The position numbers and the translations under genes are program-made. 48,033 nucleotides of DNA, from the NCBI GenBank assembly GCA_020722185.1, contig DYLH01000010.1, forward strand, positions 1-48,033, given 5' to 3'. Positions 17,679 through 26,676 of the stretch are shown here, in pieces. Numbering within the stretch: position 1 is the stretch's first letter; each line of letters begins with the position of its first letter. The notes below the pieces were generated by a model that ran no database searches, was not told where the DNA came from, and was given only the letters and a program-made list of their open reading frames with translations. This DNA is from Candidatus Avelusimicrobium gallicola (GTDB lineage Bacteria; Elusimicrobiota; Elusimicrobia; Elusimicrobiales; UBA9959).

Positions 17679-18983
17679 CTAATTCTGCTTTTCTGTTTCC
17701 ATATAATTTGGATCTATGAAAGCTCTATACATTTGGGGAGTCAAGGCTTCCCATGAATATTTTGCTGAGGGGTTCCACAAAATCCAACTGTCAACCATAT
17801 TTACCCTTGCTGCAATGATTTGAGCTCTCAGCTCTGGCGCTCCATATTTCCATTTCAGTGAAAAGTCCTGCAGATATGGCCTTATTTTATAATAATTGCC
17901 CATTGCATTTTTTAGAGCATGTTTCATAGCGCGGTCAATAAGCTTGTAAGGTTGAGATTCCGGATTTTTGAGATTGTATTCTCTATTATAGTAATGTGAT
18001 GGATACATCATAGGATACACATAATCTGCATGAGATGCTATCAGGTTAAGATCCTGGCCTATACCCATATCGCTGCCCGTGGTCAGACCAAAGACATCCG
18101 CAGAGATTTTGACATTATATTTGGAAAGCCTATCCCTGGCATAGTCAAGAAAAGAGGCTATATTCTTTGTGGCATTTTCTCTATTGTGAATTTGGGAAAA
18201 TCTGCACATGCTTGTATTCCCCTCAGTAGGATAGCGGACATAGTCGAATTGTATTTCATTGAAACCAAGCTCAGCAGCCCTTTCTGCCACATCCAATATA
18301 TAATTCCATGTTTCTTTCTTGTAGGGATCTACCCATGTAGAACCTTTTCTCCCTCTCCAAATTGATCCGTCTGGATTTTTTACGGCTATAGATGGATTTT
18401 TCATTGGAATTGTGTCGTCATGAAAACAGACAATTCTAGCCATAGTGTATATCCCGGCTTTTTTGAAATCTTCAACCATACTTTCAGGTTTTTTTATGGC
18501 AGCTTCATAAGAACCCCATTTATAGGCTTTTTCTATGCCAGGTATATAAACTTTTCCATTTTTTTCTTTTATATCCACAACCACTGCGTTTATTATAGAG
18601 CTTTTTATATTTTTTATTATCTTGTGACGAAGCTCAGCATTTCCGCCCACCCAGCTTGTTAAATGTATTCCTCTTATTTTGGGTAAACTGTCAATTTTAT
18701 TTTTTATCAAAGTTTTTTGAGTGGTTGAAATATCCACTTCCCAATAATTTTTTAGCTTAGTTTGAAATTTTGTTTTTACATTATTTGCTGAGGAAAAAGT
18801 TTTTGTCGATGATTTTACAATATTCGTTTTATTGCGATTATGTAAATGTTTCTTTTTTTTAGATTTGGAGGATTCGATTTTTGTGTTTTTTAAATGTTTG
18901 GAGCTTTGTTCCTCATTTGTGACAGAGAAAATAGGCATATAAAGCATCAGTATAGAAATTGCCACTGTTAGAATGTTTCTCAT
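17679..18983 (-). CDS. Secreted DUF4015 putative glycoside hydrolase
   Basis: A 434-residue protein with a signal peptide (about 1-21), a Lys/Ser/Asn-rich linker to about residue 90 and a TIM-barrel domain of the DUF4015 family: IRGIHLTSWVGG, NAVVVDIKEKNGKVYIP, ARIVCFHDD, STWVDPYKKETWNYILDVAE, FNEIQFDYVRYPTEG, and SADVFGLTTGS. The family is annotated as glycoside hydrolase by fold and the acidic FDYVRYP motif, but no substrate is established. The ATG at 18983 faces the pullulanase gene across 37 bp. The 3' end converges on the M1-M28 gene, 17 bp apart. Confidence 0.85.
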   Translation of the reverse strand: MRNILTVAISILMLYMPIFSVTNEEQSSKHLKNTKIESSKSKKKKHLHNRNKTNIVKSSTKTFSSANNVKTKFQTKLKNYWEVDISTTQKTLIKNKIDSLPKIRGIHLTSWVGGNAELRHKIIKNIKSSIINAVVVDIKEKNGKVYIPGIEKAYKWGSYEAAIKKPESMVEDFKKAGIYTMARIVCFHDDTIPMKNPSIAVKNPDGSIWRGRKGSTWVDPYKKETWNYILDVAERAAELGFNEIQFDYVRYPTEGNTSMCRFSQIHNRENATKNIASFLDYARDRLSKYNVKISADVFGLTTGSDMGIGQDLNLIASHADYVYPMMYPSHYYNREYNLKNPESQPYKLIDRAMKHALKNAMGNYYKIRPYLQDFSLKWKYGAPELRAQIIAARVNMVDSWILWNPSAKYSWEALTPQMYRAFIDPNYMETEKQN

Positions 18984-19020
18984 GATAAAATTCTATCATT
19001 TTTTTATATACTTAACTTGT
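18984..19020. promoter_or_regulatory. Very short divergent promoter between DUF4015 and pullulanase genes
   Basis: Only 37 bp separate the two start codons. On the plus strand TATACT (19007-19012) ends 8 nt before the pullulanase ATG. On the minus strand TAGAAT (18990-18995) ends 6 nt before the DUF4015 ATG. Both predict transcripts that start at or beside the start codon, and neither gene has room for a ribosome binding site. The -35 elements, if present, would overlap the opposite gene's promoter and are not well conserved. Confidence 0.55.
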
Positions 19021-21498
19021 ATGAGCAAAATAATACCGATTATTATTGGAGTCTTTATGAGTTTAAATTTATTCGCCCAAAATTCAATGAAAATACACTA
19101 TCAGAGGCTTAATGGCGATTACGATGGTTGGAGACTTTGGGTCTGGAATGCTTCAGCCAATAAAGCTGGTTTTGAAAAAAAAGTTGAGGGTAAGGATGAT
19201 TTTGGGGTTTATTTCATCTTAAATCCTGAAACTGAAATGTCTAGTGCTTCTAGGATAGGTATTTTGCCAAAATATGGAGAATGGGCTAACAAAGAGTCTT
19301 TTGATAGAGTACTTGAATACTTAGGACAAAAGGATATTTTTATCGTTGAGGGCGATAAAGAGATTTATCTGAAAGCTCCAGAAATATCCACAAAGGTCTT
19401 TGGCGCCGTATTAACTGAGAACGGCGATATAAATTTATCTTTCAATAAAAAAGTTGATCTGACATGGATAAAAAATAAAGAATTGTCAATCAAATGCAAA
19501 TCTAAAGAGATCCCTTTTTCTGTCAATATGCCTAATACTTATTCATTGAATGTTTTTTTAAAACCTTTAGAGGAAATTGATAAAAAATTGTTTTTAAGTG
19601 GAGAGTGTTATATCTCAAGTCCATTTTTTGATAGTTTGCCTGTGGATGCTTCAGTGCTACTTTACTCTGATGATTATTTTTACCAAGGTGAACTAGGCGT
19701 AATAAAAGAAAACGATAGAACAATTTTCAGAGTTTTCTCTCCAACAAGTAAAAATGTGAATCTTATTCTCAAGAAAGATCCCTATTCCAGTGAAGAAAGC
19801 ATTGTCCCTCTTGAGAAAAAAGAAAAGGGGATATGGGAATATGCCACATCTGAAAGCATGGAAGGGCTCTGCTACCTTTATGAGGTTGACTATGGGGATA
19901 AGAAATTTAGGGGTATTGATCCCTATGGCAAAAGCGTAATAGGCGATAAAATATGCTCCTTTATATTTAGCAATGATACTGAAGAAGTTTATCCGTCCCC
20001 TTCATTCCCATTGTCAAAGACTATTATTTATGAAATGAGTGTAAGGGATATGACATCTCATCCTGATTCTGGAGTAAAAAATCCAAAAAAATATCTGGGG
20101 CTTACCGAGGAAAATAGCGTGAGCAAATCTGATCCTATGATAAAAACTGGATTGGCTCATTTAATTGAACTGGGGGTGAATGCTGTTCATATAATGCCAT
20201 TTCAAGATTTTGAGAAGGATGAGAATTCAGATGAATACGATTGGGGATATATGCCAGTTAATTTCAATTCCCCGGATGGTATGTATGCAGTTGATAAAGG
20301 CGGATGGCAGAGAGTGAAAGAAGCTAAAAAAATGATTTCCGCGATACATAAGGCTGGGATAAAGGTTATAATGGATGTTGTTTATAATCACACTGCGGAA
20401 ACAAAGGACAAAGTATATAACTTTAATGCTCTTGCCTACAACTATTTTTATAGAAGAAAACCGGATGGTTCTTACTATAATGGTTCAGGATGCGGGAATG
20501 AGTTTAAAAGTGAATCTCCAATGGGGCGTAAGTTTATACTGGATAGCCTCAAGTACTGGGTAAAGGAATATAAAGTGGATGGCTTTCGTTTTGATCTTAT
20601 GGGACTTATTGATGAAGAAACAGCGCATAAAATAGTAGAGGAGTTGAAAAAAATAAACCCGGAGATAATAATTTATGGCGAGCCATGGACTGCCGGAGAG
20701 ACTCCGGTGAAGGGTGTAAGAAAGGGTTCTCAAAAAAATAAGGGCTTTTCTGTTTTCAACGATGATTTAAGGGATGCTATTAAGGGTAGTGTTTTTCATA
20801 TAGAAGACCTTGGATATGTTCAAGCTGGCAATTACTATGACAAGGTGAAAAAAGGAATATATGGATCTCTAGATCTTTTTGCCGCGCAACCTTATGAGAG
20901 CATAAACTATGTGTCCTGCCATGACAATAATACACTTTTTGACAGAATAGATCTTTCAGTCAAAGATGAGTCTCTTGAAAACAAGATAAAAATGGATAAA
21001 CTAGCTCAAGCAATAGTTTTTGTATCTCAGGGCATTCCTTTCTTGCACAGCGGAGAGGAGATCCTGAGAACCAAGAATGGGGAGGATAATTCTTATAATC
21101 TTGGAGATGAGATAAATAAAATAGATTGGAACAGAAAAAAAGAGTACTATCCTGTTTTCCTCTACTACAAAGATTTAATAAGAATGAGAAAAGAACATCC
21201 AGCATTTTCTTTGCCTAATGCCAATTCGGTTCGTGAAAATTTGAAATTTTATGAAGATCTTGGTCTGCCTATTGAAAATCCAAAAATAGCTTTTGCCATA
21301 GATGGTCATAAAGTCAAAGATGTATGGGGGAGAATACTGGTCTTAATAAATCCTCTAAAGACTGCCTCTGTTTTTACCTTGCCTGAAGGACAATGGAAAT
21401 TGAGATTTTCTCAAAAAGGTCTTGAGGAAACTGGTGTTTTATATTCAAAAAAATTTGAAGTGCCTCCAATATCTTTATTCGTTTTCTCAGAAAAATAG
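19021..21498 (+). CDS. pulA: Secreted type I pullulanase (GH13)
   Basis: An 825-residue exported alpha-1,6-debranching enzyme for pullulan, glycogen or starch. It has a signal peptide ending near LFAQ, an N-terminal pullulanase-type carbohydrate-binding domain (MKIHYQRLNGDYDGWRLWVW), a middle beta domain, a CBM48-like domain around 225-315, and a GH13 barrel. The pullulanase signature appears as YDWGYMP; catalytic residues are Asp525 (GFRFDLMG), Glu554 (IYGEPW) and Asp635 (SCHDNN). The ATG at 19021 is preferred over upstream in-frame ATGs because the signal peptide begins there and TATACT lies 8 nt before it. Confidence 0.94.
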   Translation: MSKIIPIIIGVFMSLNLFAQNSMKIHYQRLNGDYDGWRLWVWNASANKAGFEKKVEGKDDFGVYFILNPETEMSSASRIGILPKYGEWANKESFDRVLEYLGQKDIFIVEGDKEIYLKAPEISTKVFGAVLTENGDINLSFNKKVDLTWIKNKELSIKCKSKEIPFSVNMPNTYSLNVFLKPLEEIDKKLFLSGECYISSPFFDSLPVDASVLLYSDDYFYQGELGVIKENDRTIFRVFSPTSKNVNLILKKDPYSSEESIVPLEKKEKGIWEYATSESMEGLCYLYEVDYGDKKFRGIDPYGKSVIGDKICSFIFSNDTEEVYPSPSFPLSKTIIYEMSVRDMTSHPDSGVKNPKKYLGLTEENSVSKSDPMIKTGLAHLIELGVNAVHIMPFQDFEKDENSDEYDWGYMPVNFNSPDGMYAVDKGGWQRVKEAKKMISAIHKAGIKVIMDVVYNHTAETKDKVYNFNALAYNYFYRRKPDGSYYNGSGCGNEFKSESPMGRKFILDSLKYWVKEYKVDGFRFDLMGLIDEETAHKIVEELKKINPEIIIYGEPWTAGETPVKGVRKGSQKNKGFSVFNDDLRDAIKGSVFHIEDLGYVQAGNYYDKVKKGIYGSLDLFAAQPYESINYVSCHDNNTLFDRIDLSVKDESLENKIKMDKLAQAIVFVSQGIPFLHSGEEILRTKNGEDNSYNLGDEINKIDWNRKKEYYPVFLYYKDLIRMRKEHPAFSLPNANSVRENLKFYEDLGLPIENPKIAFAIDGHKVKDVWGRILVLINPLKTASVFTLPEGQWKLRFSQKGLEETGVLYSKKFEVPPISLFVFSEK

Positions 21499-21600
21499 AC
21501 TTTTAAGTAGGACTTCGGGGCAAGAAATTATTCCCTTTTATCACTTTGCTTTTTGTTTTTTTGTGTATAAAATTTACAAATAGGTGTATGGGAGGGTTTA

Positions 21601-22290
21601 ATGAAAAAAATAGTTTCATTGGTGGCATTACTAGTATCTTGCGCTTCATTTGTCTTGGCAAAATCACAAAACATGGAGGAGCTTAAAAGCGGCTCTTTTT
21701 CCATAAATCTTAGATCAGAAGTGGATATCCCCGTTCCTTCTGCTCCAACAAGAGAAGAAGTTTCACAAGACATTGTGTATAAATTCCAGAATCTTAAAAA
21801 TGAGCTCCGGATGCTTGAGAACGACACTACATGGCTTAGAAATGATATAGATCGGCTTGAACAAGATGCCAGAAGAATGGCTCAAGGATATTCATCGGCT
21901 TTTTTTGCCAGTGATTTAAGAAATATGCATTATAATATGTCCAGGCATTATAATGACATTTCTAGACTTTCTTTGGATTTGAGGAACCTGATAAATCTTG
22001 CACAAAAGGATGAAAAACTTAATGGACTGGCTAGAGATATGGATTTTAGTGTTATGAATCTGGACAATAGATTCAATTTTGAAGTCAGAAATTCAGCACA
22101 GAATCTGGAGATAACCGTCAGGAGAATTGATCCAAAAATTATAGGATATGACGCGCAGTGGAATGCTTCCGATATGTCTCGCTATGCCAGAGATATAGCA
22201 TTCAAAACTAAAGATATGCGTTGGGATATCTCTAGACTTTTGGATTTGACCAGTGGCAAAGCTAAAACGGGAAAGGTCTCAGATAAGTAA
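21601..22290 (+). CDS. Exported helical protein of unknown function
   Basis: A 229-residue protein with an N-terminal export signal. Cleavage could be by signal peptidase I after VLA, or lipidation at the Cys of LVSC; both fit. The rest is strongly charged and helical, with Leu/Arg/Asn-Asp heptad-like repeats (RNDIDRLEQDARRMAQG, SRHYNDISRLSLDLRNL), suggesting a coiled-coil periplasmic protein. I recognise no family. GGGAGGG lies 4 nt before the ATG. It stands alone between the pullulanase gene and a repeat element. Confidence 0.8.
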   Translation: MKKIVSLVALLVSCASFVLAKSQNMEELKSGSFSINLRSEVDIPVPSAPTREEVSQDIVYKFQNLKNELRMLENDTTWLRNDIDRLEQDARRMAQGYSSAFFASDLRNMHYNMSRHYNDISRLSLDLRNLINLAQKDEKLNGLARDMDFSVMNLDNRFNFEVRNSAQNLEITVRRIDPKIIGYDAQWNASDMSRYARDIAFKTKDMRWDISRLLDLTSGKAKTGKVSDK

Positions 22291-22295
22291 TGCAG

Positions 22296-22425
22296 AATCA
22301 TTGCATAGGCGTGTAAGACATTATTTGGTAAGTGCGAAAGTCAGTAAGCTAAAAAGTGCTAAAGTTTTTACATATTGTGGCACTTGCGCACTTTCGCGCT
22401 TTTTCATTCTTTCTGTTGCATGTTT
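22296..22425. repeat. Intergenic 8-nt periodic hairpin element, copy 3
   Basis: Between the helical-protein gene and the convergent LUD gene the DNA falls into degenerate 8-nt units: GTAAGTGC, GAAAGTCA, GTAAGCTA, AAAAGTGC, TAAAGTTT, then after a centre the opposite sense TGTGGCAC, TTGCGCAC, TTTCGCGC. The right half, read as complement (GCGCGAAA, GTGCGCAA, GTGCC), repeats the left-half motif, so the whole can fold into a long imperfect hairpin. There is no open frame with gene character here. Confidence 0.55.
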
Positions 22426-22435
22426 TGCGGTTTTT

Positions 22436-23074
22436 TTAATATCCAAGATTTTCATTTATCAGCATAATAGTGTAGTTTGTCGCTTTTGGCCTTTTCCATA
22501 TCTGTGTAACTATATTGCATATCCTTTCTGGGGAGGAGCAGTCTTCGCATTTACCTGTGGATACGCATGGATTTTTCTTATTAAGGCGTATATTATTGGC
22601 TATAGCTGAAATATTGCGCATACGCCACAAGCCTTCCTCAATATTTCTCACTATTTTGTTTATCCCAGATGGAAGAACTATATGTCTTGGCCCCCAAGTT
22701 AAGGCGGCGCAGCGGTTTCCAGTGCCATCAATAAAAATTAGTTTGCCATCGGATGTAATTGCCTGAGGCGATGCTAGATAAAAATCGCAATCCATACAGG
22801 CCAGCCAGACCTTGCGCCTTTCATCCATATTCATTTCAGGAGTATGGCAGTAAACCTTATTTTTAGACTTTATATCTGGCATGAATCCTATTTGATTTAA
22901 AGTTATGCTCCCTCCAAATCCAACCTTTTTATCTCGTCCGATTAGAGATAATATCTTTGTTGCGGCTTCTTCTTTGGAATCGTAAATTTCAGCATTGAAC
23001 CCATTTGATTTAAGGGCCTGAGCAGTTCTTTTCAAAACTAATAAATTGGCTTTTTTTATATTTTCATCGTTCAT
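22436..23074 (-). CDS. LUD-domain (LutC/YkgG-like) protein
   Basis: A 212-residue protein of the lactate-utilisation (LUD, DUF162) family: VGFGGSITLNQIGFMP, CDFYLASPQAITSDGKLIFI, DGTGNRCAALTWGPRHIVLP and the closing KIVRNIEEGLWRMR are typical. LutC works with iron-sulfur LutA/LutB in lactate oxidation, but neither is present here. The C-terminal tail has TGKCEDCSSPERIC, a four-Cys-like pattern common in stand-alone LUD proteins of anaerobes, possibly a metal site. TTTGGAGGACTG precedes the ATG at 23074. Physiological reaction unknown. Confidence 0.88.
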   Translation of the reverse strand: MNDENIKKANLLVLKRTAQALKSNGFNAEIYDSKEEAATKILSLIGRDKKVGFGGSITLNQIGFMPDIKSKNKVYCHTPEMNMDERRKVWLACMDCDFYLASPQAITSDGKLIFIDGTGNRCAALTWGPRHIVLPSGINKIVRNIEEGLWRMRNISAIANNIRLNKKNPCVSTGKCEDCSSPERICNIVTQIWKRPKATNYTIMLINENLGY

Positions 23075-23091
23075 CAGTCCTCCAAAAAAAC

Positions 23092-23166
23092 TTGACTAAT
23101 CTCAACACATTATACTAATATTCTTTGAAAGGGTTATATGGGTCTTTTTCCTTTTTATTGGAAAAA
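23092..23166 (+). promoter_or_regulatory. Promoter and 5' hairpin of the C11 peptidase gene
   Basis: TTGACT (23092-23097), 18-bp spacer and TATAAT-like TAATAT (23116-23121). The predicted leader of about 65 nt contains a hairpin TTTTTCC (23145-23151) / GGAAAAA (23160-23166) and ends in a full AGGAGG before the ATG at 23195. Unlike several genes in this window, this one has a normal leader and ribosome site. Confidence 0.45.
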
Positions 23167-23194
23167 TCTCATAAACTTAAAGGAGGAATGCATA

Positions 23195-24445
23195 ATGAAG
23201 AAAGCGATAATATCAGTGTTCGCTTTGTTTATGACTGTTTCTTCATATGCCGGAAATATTACCTTTGACAATAAAGGCGATATAAAGGCGATGATACAGT
23301 CTATAAGCGAAATAGAAGCCCCAGCTGCTCAGCAAATAATTAAAGTCTCTCCAAAGGAATGGACAATCATGGTATTTGTCAATTCTAAGAACAATCTTGA
23401 AAGCTTCGGGCTCAAAGATGTAAATGAGATGGAGAAGATAGGGTCAAGTGACAAAGTTAACATAGTTGCTGAACTTGGCAGAATAAGCGGATATTCCACC
23501 GAAGACGGCGACTGGAAAGGGTCCAGAAGATACCTGGTGAAAAAAGACAATGATACAAAAAAAATCAATTCACCTGTTGTTATGGAAATAGCCAAATCGG
23601 ATATGGGCAACTGGAAATATCTTGCTGAATTTGTAAAATGGGCTAAAGAAAATTATCCCGCAAAGAAATATGTGCTCGTTCTCTGGAATCACGGTTCTGG
23701 ATGGAATAAGGACCTTGAAATGTTAGATATTGGCGGGAAAGGAATATCCTATGACGATGAGACAGGACATCACTTAACTACAGCTGAGCTTAAATCTATG
23801 CTTGATCAGACTGGAAAAATCAATATCCTCGCTATGGATGCTTGCTTGATGCAAATGGTTGAAGTGGCTTATGAAGTTAAGGATGGCGCAAACTATGTGG
23901 TGGCGTCAGAGGAAACAGAACCCGGCGATGGCTACACTTATGACACATGGCTTGGCCCTCTTGTGAACAGGCCCACGATGTCAGATGCTGAATTGTCTAA
24001 AGTTATGGTTGACTCATATGCTGATCATTATCAGTCTATAAATCAGGGTTCCACTCAATCATCTATAAGAACTGCGTCACTTTCTAAATTTGCTCTTCTA
24101 ATAAATGATTTTGCTGATGCTCTCATGACAAACAATGATGTAGCTAATGCCAAAAGTGCTAGGACAAATGTTCAGCATTTTTACTACTCAAGCAACAAGG
24201 ATATATACCATTTTGTGAAGCTGGTAGTGGACAAGACTCAATTTGCCGATGTAAAGGTCAAAGGACAGGCAGTTATGGACTTTATGAAGAAAGACCTCAT
24301 AGTTCATAATAGAGCTGTCACCTCAAAGTATGCCAATGCTTTTGGCCTGTCGGGATACCTGCCATCCTATTACACATCCTCCTATGACTCACTGCTTTGG
24401 GCAAAGGATTCAAAGTGGGATGAAATGATGAAGTGGATTAAATAG
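23195..24445 (+). CDS. Secreted clostripain-family (C11) cysteine peptidase
   Basis: A 416-residue exported peptidase of MEROPS family C11, which cleaves after Arg/Lys. A signal peptide (MKKAIISVFALFMTVSSYAG) is followed by WTIMVFVNSKNNLE, the catalytic His166 in LWNHGSGW and the catalytic Cys217 in DACLMQMVEVAYE, then SEETEPGDGYTYD. The ATG at 23195 has AGGAGG upstream; an open frame extends 19 codons further but without ribosome site or signal-peptide character. A strong terminator follows. Confidence 0.93.
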   Translation: MKKAIISVFALFMTVSSYAGNITFDNKGDIKAMIQSISEIEAPAAQQIIKVSPKEWTIMVFVNSKNNLESFGLKDVNEMEKIGSSDKVNIVAELGRISGYSTEDGDWKGSRRYLVKKDNDTKKINSPVVMEIAKSDMGNWKYLAEFVKWAKENYPAKKYVLVLWNHGSGWNKDLEMLDIGGKGISYDDETGHHLTTAELKSMLDQTGKINILAMDACLMQMVEVAYEVKDGANYVVASEETEPGDGYTYDTWLGPLVNRPTMSDAELSKVMVDSYADHYQSINQGSTQSSIRTASLSKFALLINDFADALMTNNDVANAKSARTNVQHFYYSSNKDIYHFVKLVVDKTQFADVKVKGQAVMDFMKKDLIVHNRAVTSKYANAFGLSGYLPSYYTSSYDSLLWAKDSKWDEMMKWIK

Positions 24446-24463
24446 GCAATTAGGACAGTTTAG

Positions 24464-24500
24464 AAAAAGGCGTCTGATTAAAAACAGACGCCTTTTTATT
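24464..24500 (+). terminator. Rho-independent terminator after the C11 peptidase gene
   Basis: A 13-bp perfect stem AAAAAGGCGTCTG (24464-24476) / CAGACGCCTTTTT (24485-24497) with an 8-nt A-rich loop. The A and T tracts flank the GC core, so it can also end transcription of the convergent PorV-like gene. Confidence 0.93.
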
Positions 24501-24524
24501 TTATAAGCTTTTTGCAAGATATTC

Positions 24525-25547
24525 TCACCAAATGAGTTGAAGTCCTATGCGATGTGTTTTGCCTAGGCCTCCATAATCAACCAGAGCGTAGTCCATCCTC
24601 ATTCCTTTGAAAAAACTTTCTTTTGAAGTTAGCCTGTCAAAGTTCATACCAAAGCCTAAAGAGACATCGCCTCCAACATCTTTTTTCCCTCTATAGCCAA
24701 GTCTTATTTGAAACATTTTCAAAATGTCAGTTTGCATGCCGAACAAAAAAAAATTTTTATAGTCTGAATACTTTACGGAATCAAGAATAAAAGTAAATAC
24801 CATTATTTCTTTTTTGCTTACAAAATCTTTTGCCACCCCATAGCGAATGAGAGAAGCAGTTTCATCTGATTGTGTTACAAATTTTTGCTTGCCTCCCATA
24901 TTCTGAACGGAAGCTCCAAATTGCCAGTGATGTGGAAGTACAAGCAAGGCTCCGGCATCAAAAAGAGATGTCGAAGAGCTTTCTTTGTCCAATCTTTCTG
25001 AGACCATCTTGGCGCTTGCTCCAATTGACAATCTATAGACCTTAGGCCTGTAATCCTTAACTTTTTTTATCTTGGTCCAGGAATCAGCTATTAGCATTAC
25101 ATCAGCCTTCCCTTTGTCTTGCTTATACCTTGGCCAGCTCCTGGAAATTGAGACTCCATAGTATTTATGCGAGGAAGATGTGCTTCCAGTTGCATTGTCA
25201 TTGATATCATAAGTTTTTATTTCGCCGCTTGAGAGTATATTAAAGAAACCGCTTATATTAAAATGTCTGGTGTAGAAATTTGCGCTTATATATTGCTGCA
25301 TTATTCCGTTAATGTAGGAGTTATGAGCTACTGAGAGACTGTTATAACTTAATAGCCCAGACGCTCCGGGATTGTACAATATAGAATCTGGCCCTATCAT
25401 CGCTGTGTATGCTTCGCTCAAAGCAGAGGGGATAGGCGCCACTGGTATTTTGATGAAATTGGCAGAAGTTGATCCGGCATTCTGAGCATAAGATATGTTT
25501 AATATGCTCAAAATAAATAAAAGGAAAATGGTCACCTTATTTTTCAT
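24525..25547 (-). CDS. PorV/UPF0164-type outer-membrane beta-barrel protein
   Basis: A 340-residue exported protein with signal peptide ending SYA. The mature start NAGSTSANFIKIPVAPIPSA and the segment AMIGPDSILYNPGASGL are the signature of the PorV/UPF0164 group of barrels, related to FadL-like porins and to the PorV of type IX secretion. Alternating hydrophobic beta strands continue to the end, which closes IGLQLIW with a terminal aromatic residue typical of barrels. No other type IX component is in the window, so a secretion role is not shown. Confidence 0.85.
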   Translation of the reverse strand: MKNKVTIFLLFILSILNISYAQNAGSTSANFIKIPVAPIPSALSEAYTAMIGPDSILYNPGASGLLSYNSLSVAHNSYINGIMQQYISANFYTRHFNISGFFNILSSGEIKTYDINDNATGSTSSSHKYYGVSISRSWPRYKQDKGKADVMLIADSWTKIKKVKDYRPKVYRLSIGASAKMVSERLDKESSSTSLFDAGALLVLPHHWQFGASVQNMGGKQKFVTQSDETASLIRYGVAKDFVSKKEIMVFTFILDSVKYSDYKNFFLFGMQTDILKMFQIRLGYRGKKDVGGDVSLGFGMNFDRLTSKESFFKGMRMDYALVDYGGLGKTHRIGLQLIW

Positions 25548-25562
25548 ATAAATATAAATACT

Positions 25563-25577
25563 ACGGGCAGAGCCCGT
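25563..25577 (-). promoter_or_regulatory. Hairpin at the predicted 5' end of the PorV-like mRNA
   Basis: A perfect ACGGGC/GCCCGT stem with a 3-nt loop. It starts right where transcription from the promoter at 25585-25612 should begin, so the message would open with this stem-loop. No T-run follows in either sense, which argues against a terminator. A 5' stabilising structure is the simplest reading. Confidence 0.4.
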
Positions 25578-25584
25578 TTACAAT

Positions 25585-25612
25585 AGTATACATTATAGCT
25601 TTTAACTTTCAA
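25585..25612 (-). promoter_or_regulatory. Promoter of the PorV-like gene
   Basis: On the minus strand TTGAAA (25612-25607), 16-bp spacer, TATACT (25590-25585). The predicted start is near 25578, giving a leader of about 30 nt with no clear ribosome site (A/T-rich before the ATG). Confidence 0.55.
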
Positions 25613-25688
25613 TTGCGAAATTGTTACAAATTCACCTATCTCAAAGATAACTGCTTTAAAAGTAAAAAACATGAAAGGACAAAAATAG

Positions 25689-25694
25689 TATAAT
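25689..25694 (+). promoter_or_regulatory. -10 box of ispA
   Basis: TATAAT ending 9 nt before the ATG at 25704. The predicted leader is at most 2-3 nt. No good -35 hexamer and no ribosome site are visible. Confidence 0.45.
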
Positions 25695-25703
25695 CTTAAT
25701 TGT

Positions 25704-26612
25704 ATGCAAGCTGAAAAATATATTAAGAAGGTTGCAGATATTGTAGAGAGGAGACTTGTCAATATTATAAGTTCTTCAAAGATAGCTAATACCAAGCTTA
25801 AAGAATCTATGCTTTATTCTCTTAAGGCCGGCGGCAAAAGGCTGAGACCTGCCCTTATGTTTGCCTGTTATGAACTCAAAAGGAAAAATTTTAAGGACAT
25901 ACTTGATGCTGGATGCGCTATAGAAATGCTCCATACATATTCTCTTATACACGATGATTTGCCAGCTATGGATGATGATGATTTAAGAAGGGGAAAACCT
26001 ACTAATCACAAGATTTTTGGGGAGGGGATGGCGATACTTGCTGGGGATGCTCTATTGACAGATGCTTTTTACCACATACTTTCTTCAAATAAATCAGTCC
26101 CTATAGAATTAAGAGCCAAGGCGGCTGAAATACTATCTTTTAGATCTGGTTCGAATGGAATGGTTTCTGGTCAGGCTGCAGATCTTGAAAATGAAAATTT
26201 CAAGAAAAGAAAATATTCCAACATAAAGCTTAGAACTATGCTCAATTATATGCACACACATAAAACATCTGACCTTATAATCGCCGCATGTCAGATGGGG
26301 GCCATTCTTTCAGGGGATAGAGAAAATTTCGAAAAGCTTGGAATTTTTGCGCAGAATTTGGGCCTTTGTTTTCAGATAAAGGATGATATTTTAGATGTCA
26401 CAGCCGATAAGAAAAAGCTTGGCAAATTAGGTAGCGATGCGAAAAATGGAAAATTAACTTTTCTAACTCTCTATGGACTTGAGAAAGCTAAAAAGATGGC
26501 TGAAATATCGTATGAAAAATCTTTTGAGGCTTTATCTGCGCTTAAAGCTGATAAAGAAAATATAGATACTCTTGAAAATCTGACCAAATTTGTTCTCAGG
26601 AGAGATATGTGA
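25704..26612 (+). CDS. ispA: Short-chain polyprenyl diphosphate synthase (IspA-like)
   Basis: A 302-residue trans-prenyltransferase that condenses IPP with allylic diphosphates to make farnesyl or geranylgeranyl diphosphate for quinone, undecaprenyl and other isoprenoids. Both aspartate-rich motifs are intact: DDLPAMDDDDLRRG at 84-97 and QIKDDILDV in the second half; GGKRLRP at 43-49 binds IPP. The bulky TYSLI before the first motif suits a C15 product, by analogy with IspA. It precedes dxs by 64 bp, a classic pairing for MEP-pathway isoprenoid supply. Confidence 0.93.
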   Translation: MQAEKYIKKVADIVERRLVNIISSSKIANTKLKESMLYSLKAGGKRLRPALMFACYELKRKNFKDILDAGCAIEMLHTYSLIHDDLPAMDDDDLRRGKPTNHKIFGEGMAILAGDALLTDAFYHILSSNKSVPIELRAKAAEILSFRSGSNGMVSGQAADLENENFKKRKYSNIKLRTMLNYMHTHKTSDLIIAACQMGAILSGDRENFEKLGIFAQNLGLCFQIKDDILDVTADKKKLGKLGSDAKNGKLTFLTLYGLEKAKKMAEISYEKSFEALSALKADKENIDTLENLTKFVLRRDM

Positions 26613-26676
26613 GCCTAAAATATTCTTTTATGAAAACTATCTCAATGACTATTCGCAGAAATGAGTTGGAGGTATA

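Noticed and set aside
22253-22609. 118-codon plus-strand ORF after the helical protein
   Set aside because: It runs through the periodic repeat and then antisense to the LUD gene, with no ribosome site and no family features.
24525-25547. Type IX secretion system from the PorV-like gene
   Set aside because: No other Por components or C-terminal sorting domains were seen in the window; UPF0164 barrels also occur without type IX secretion.
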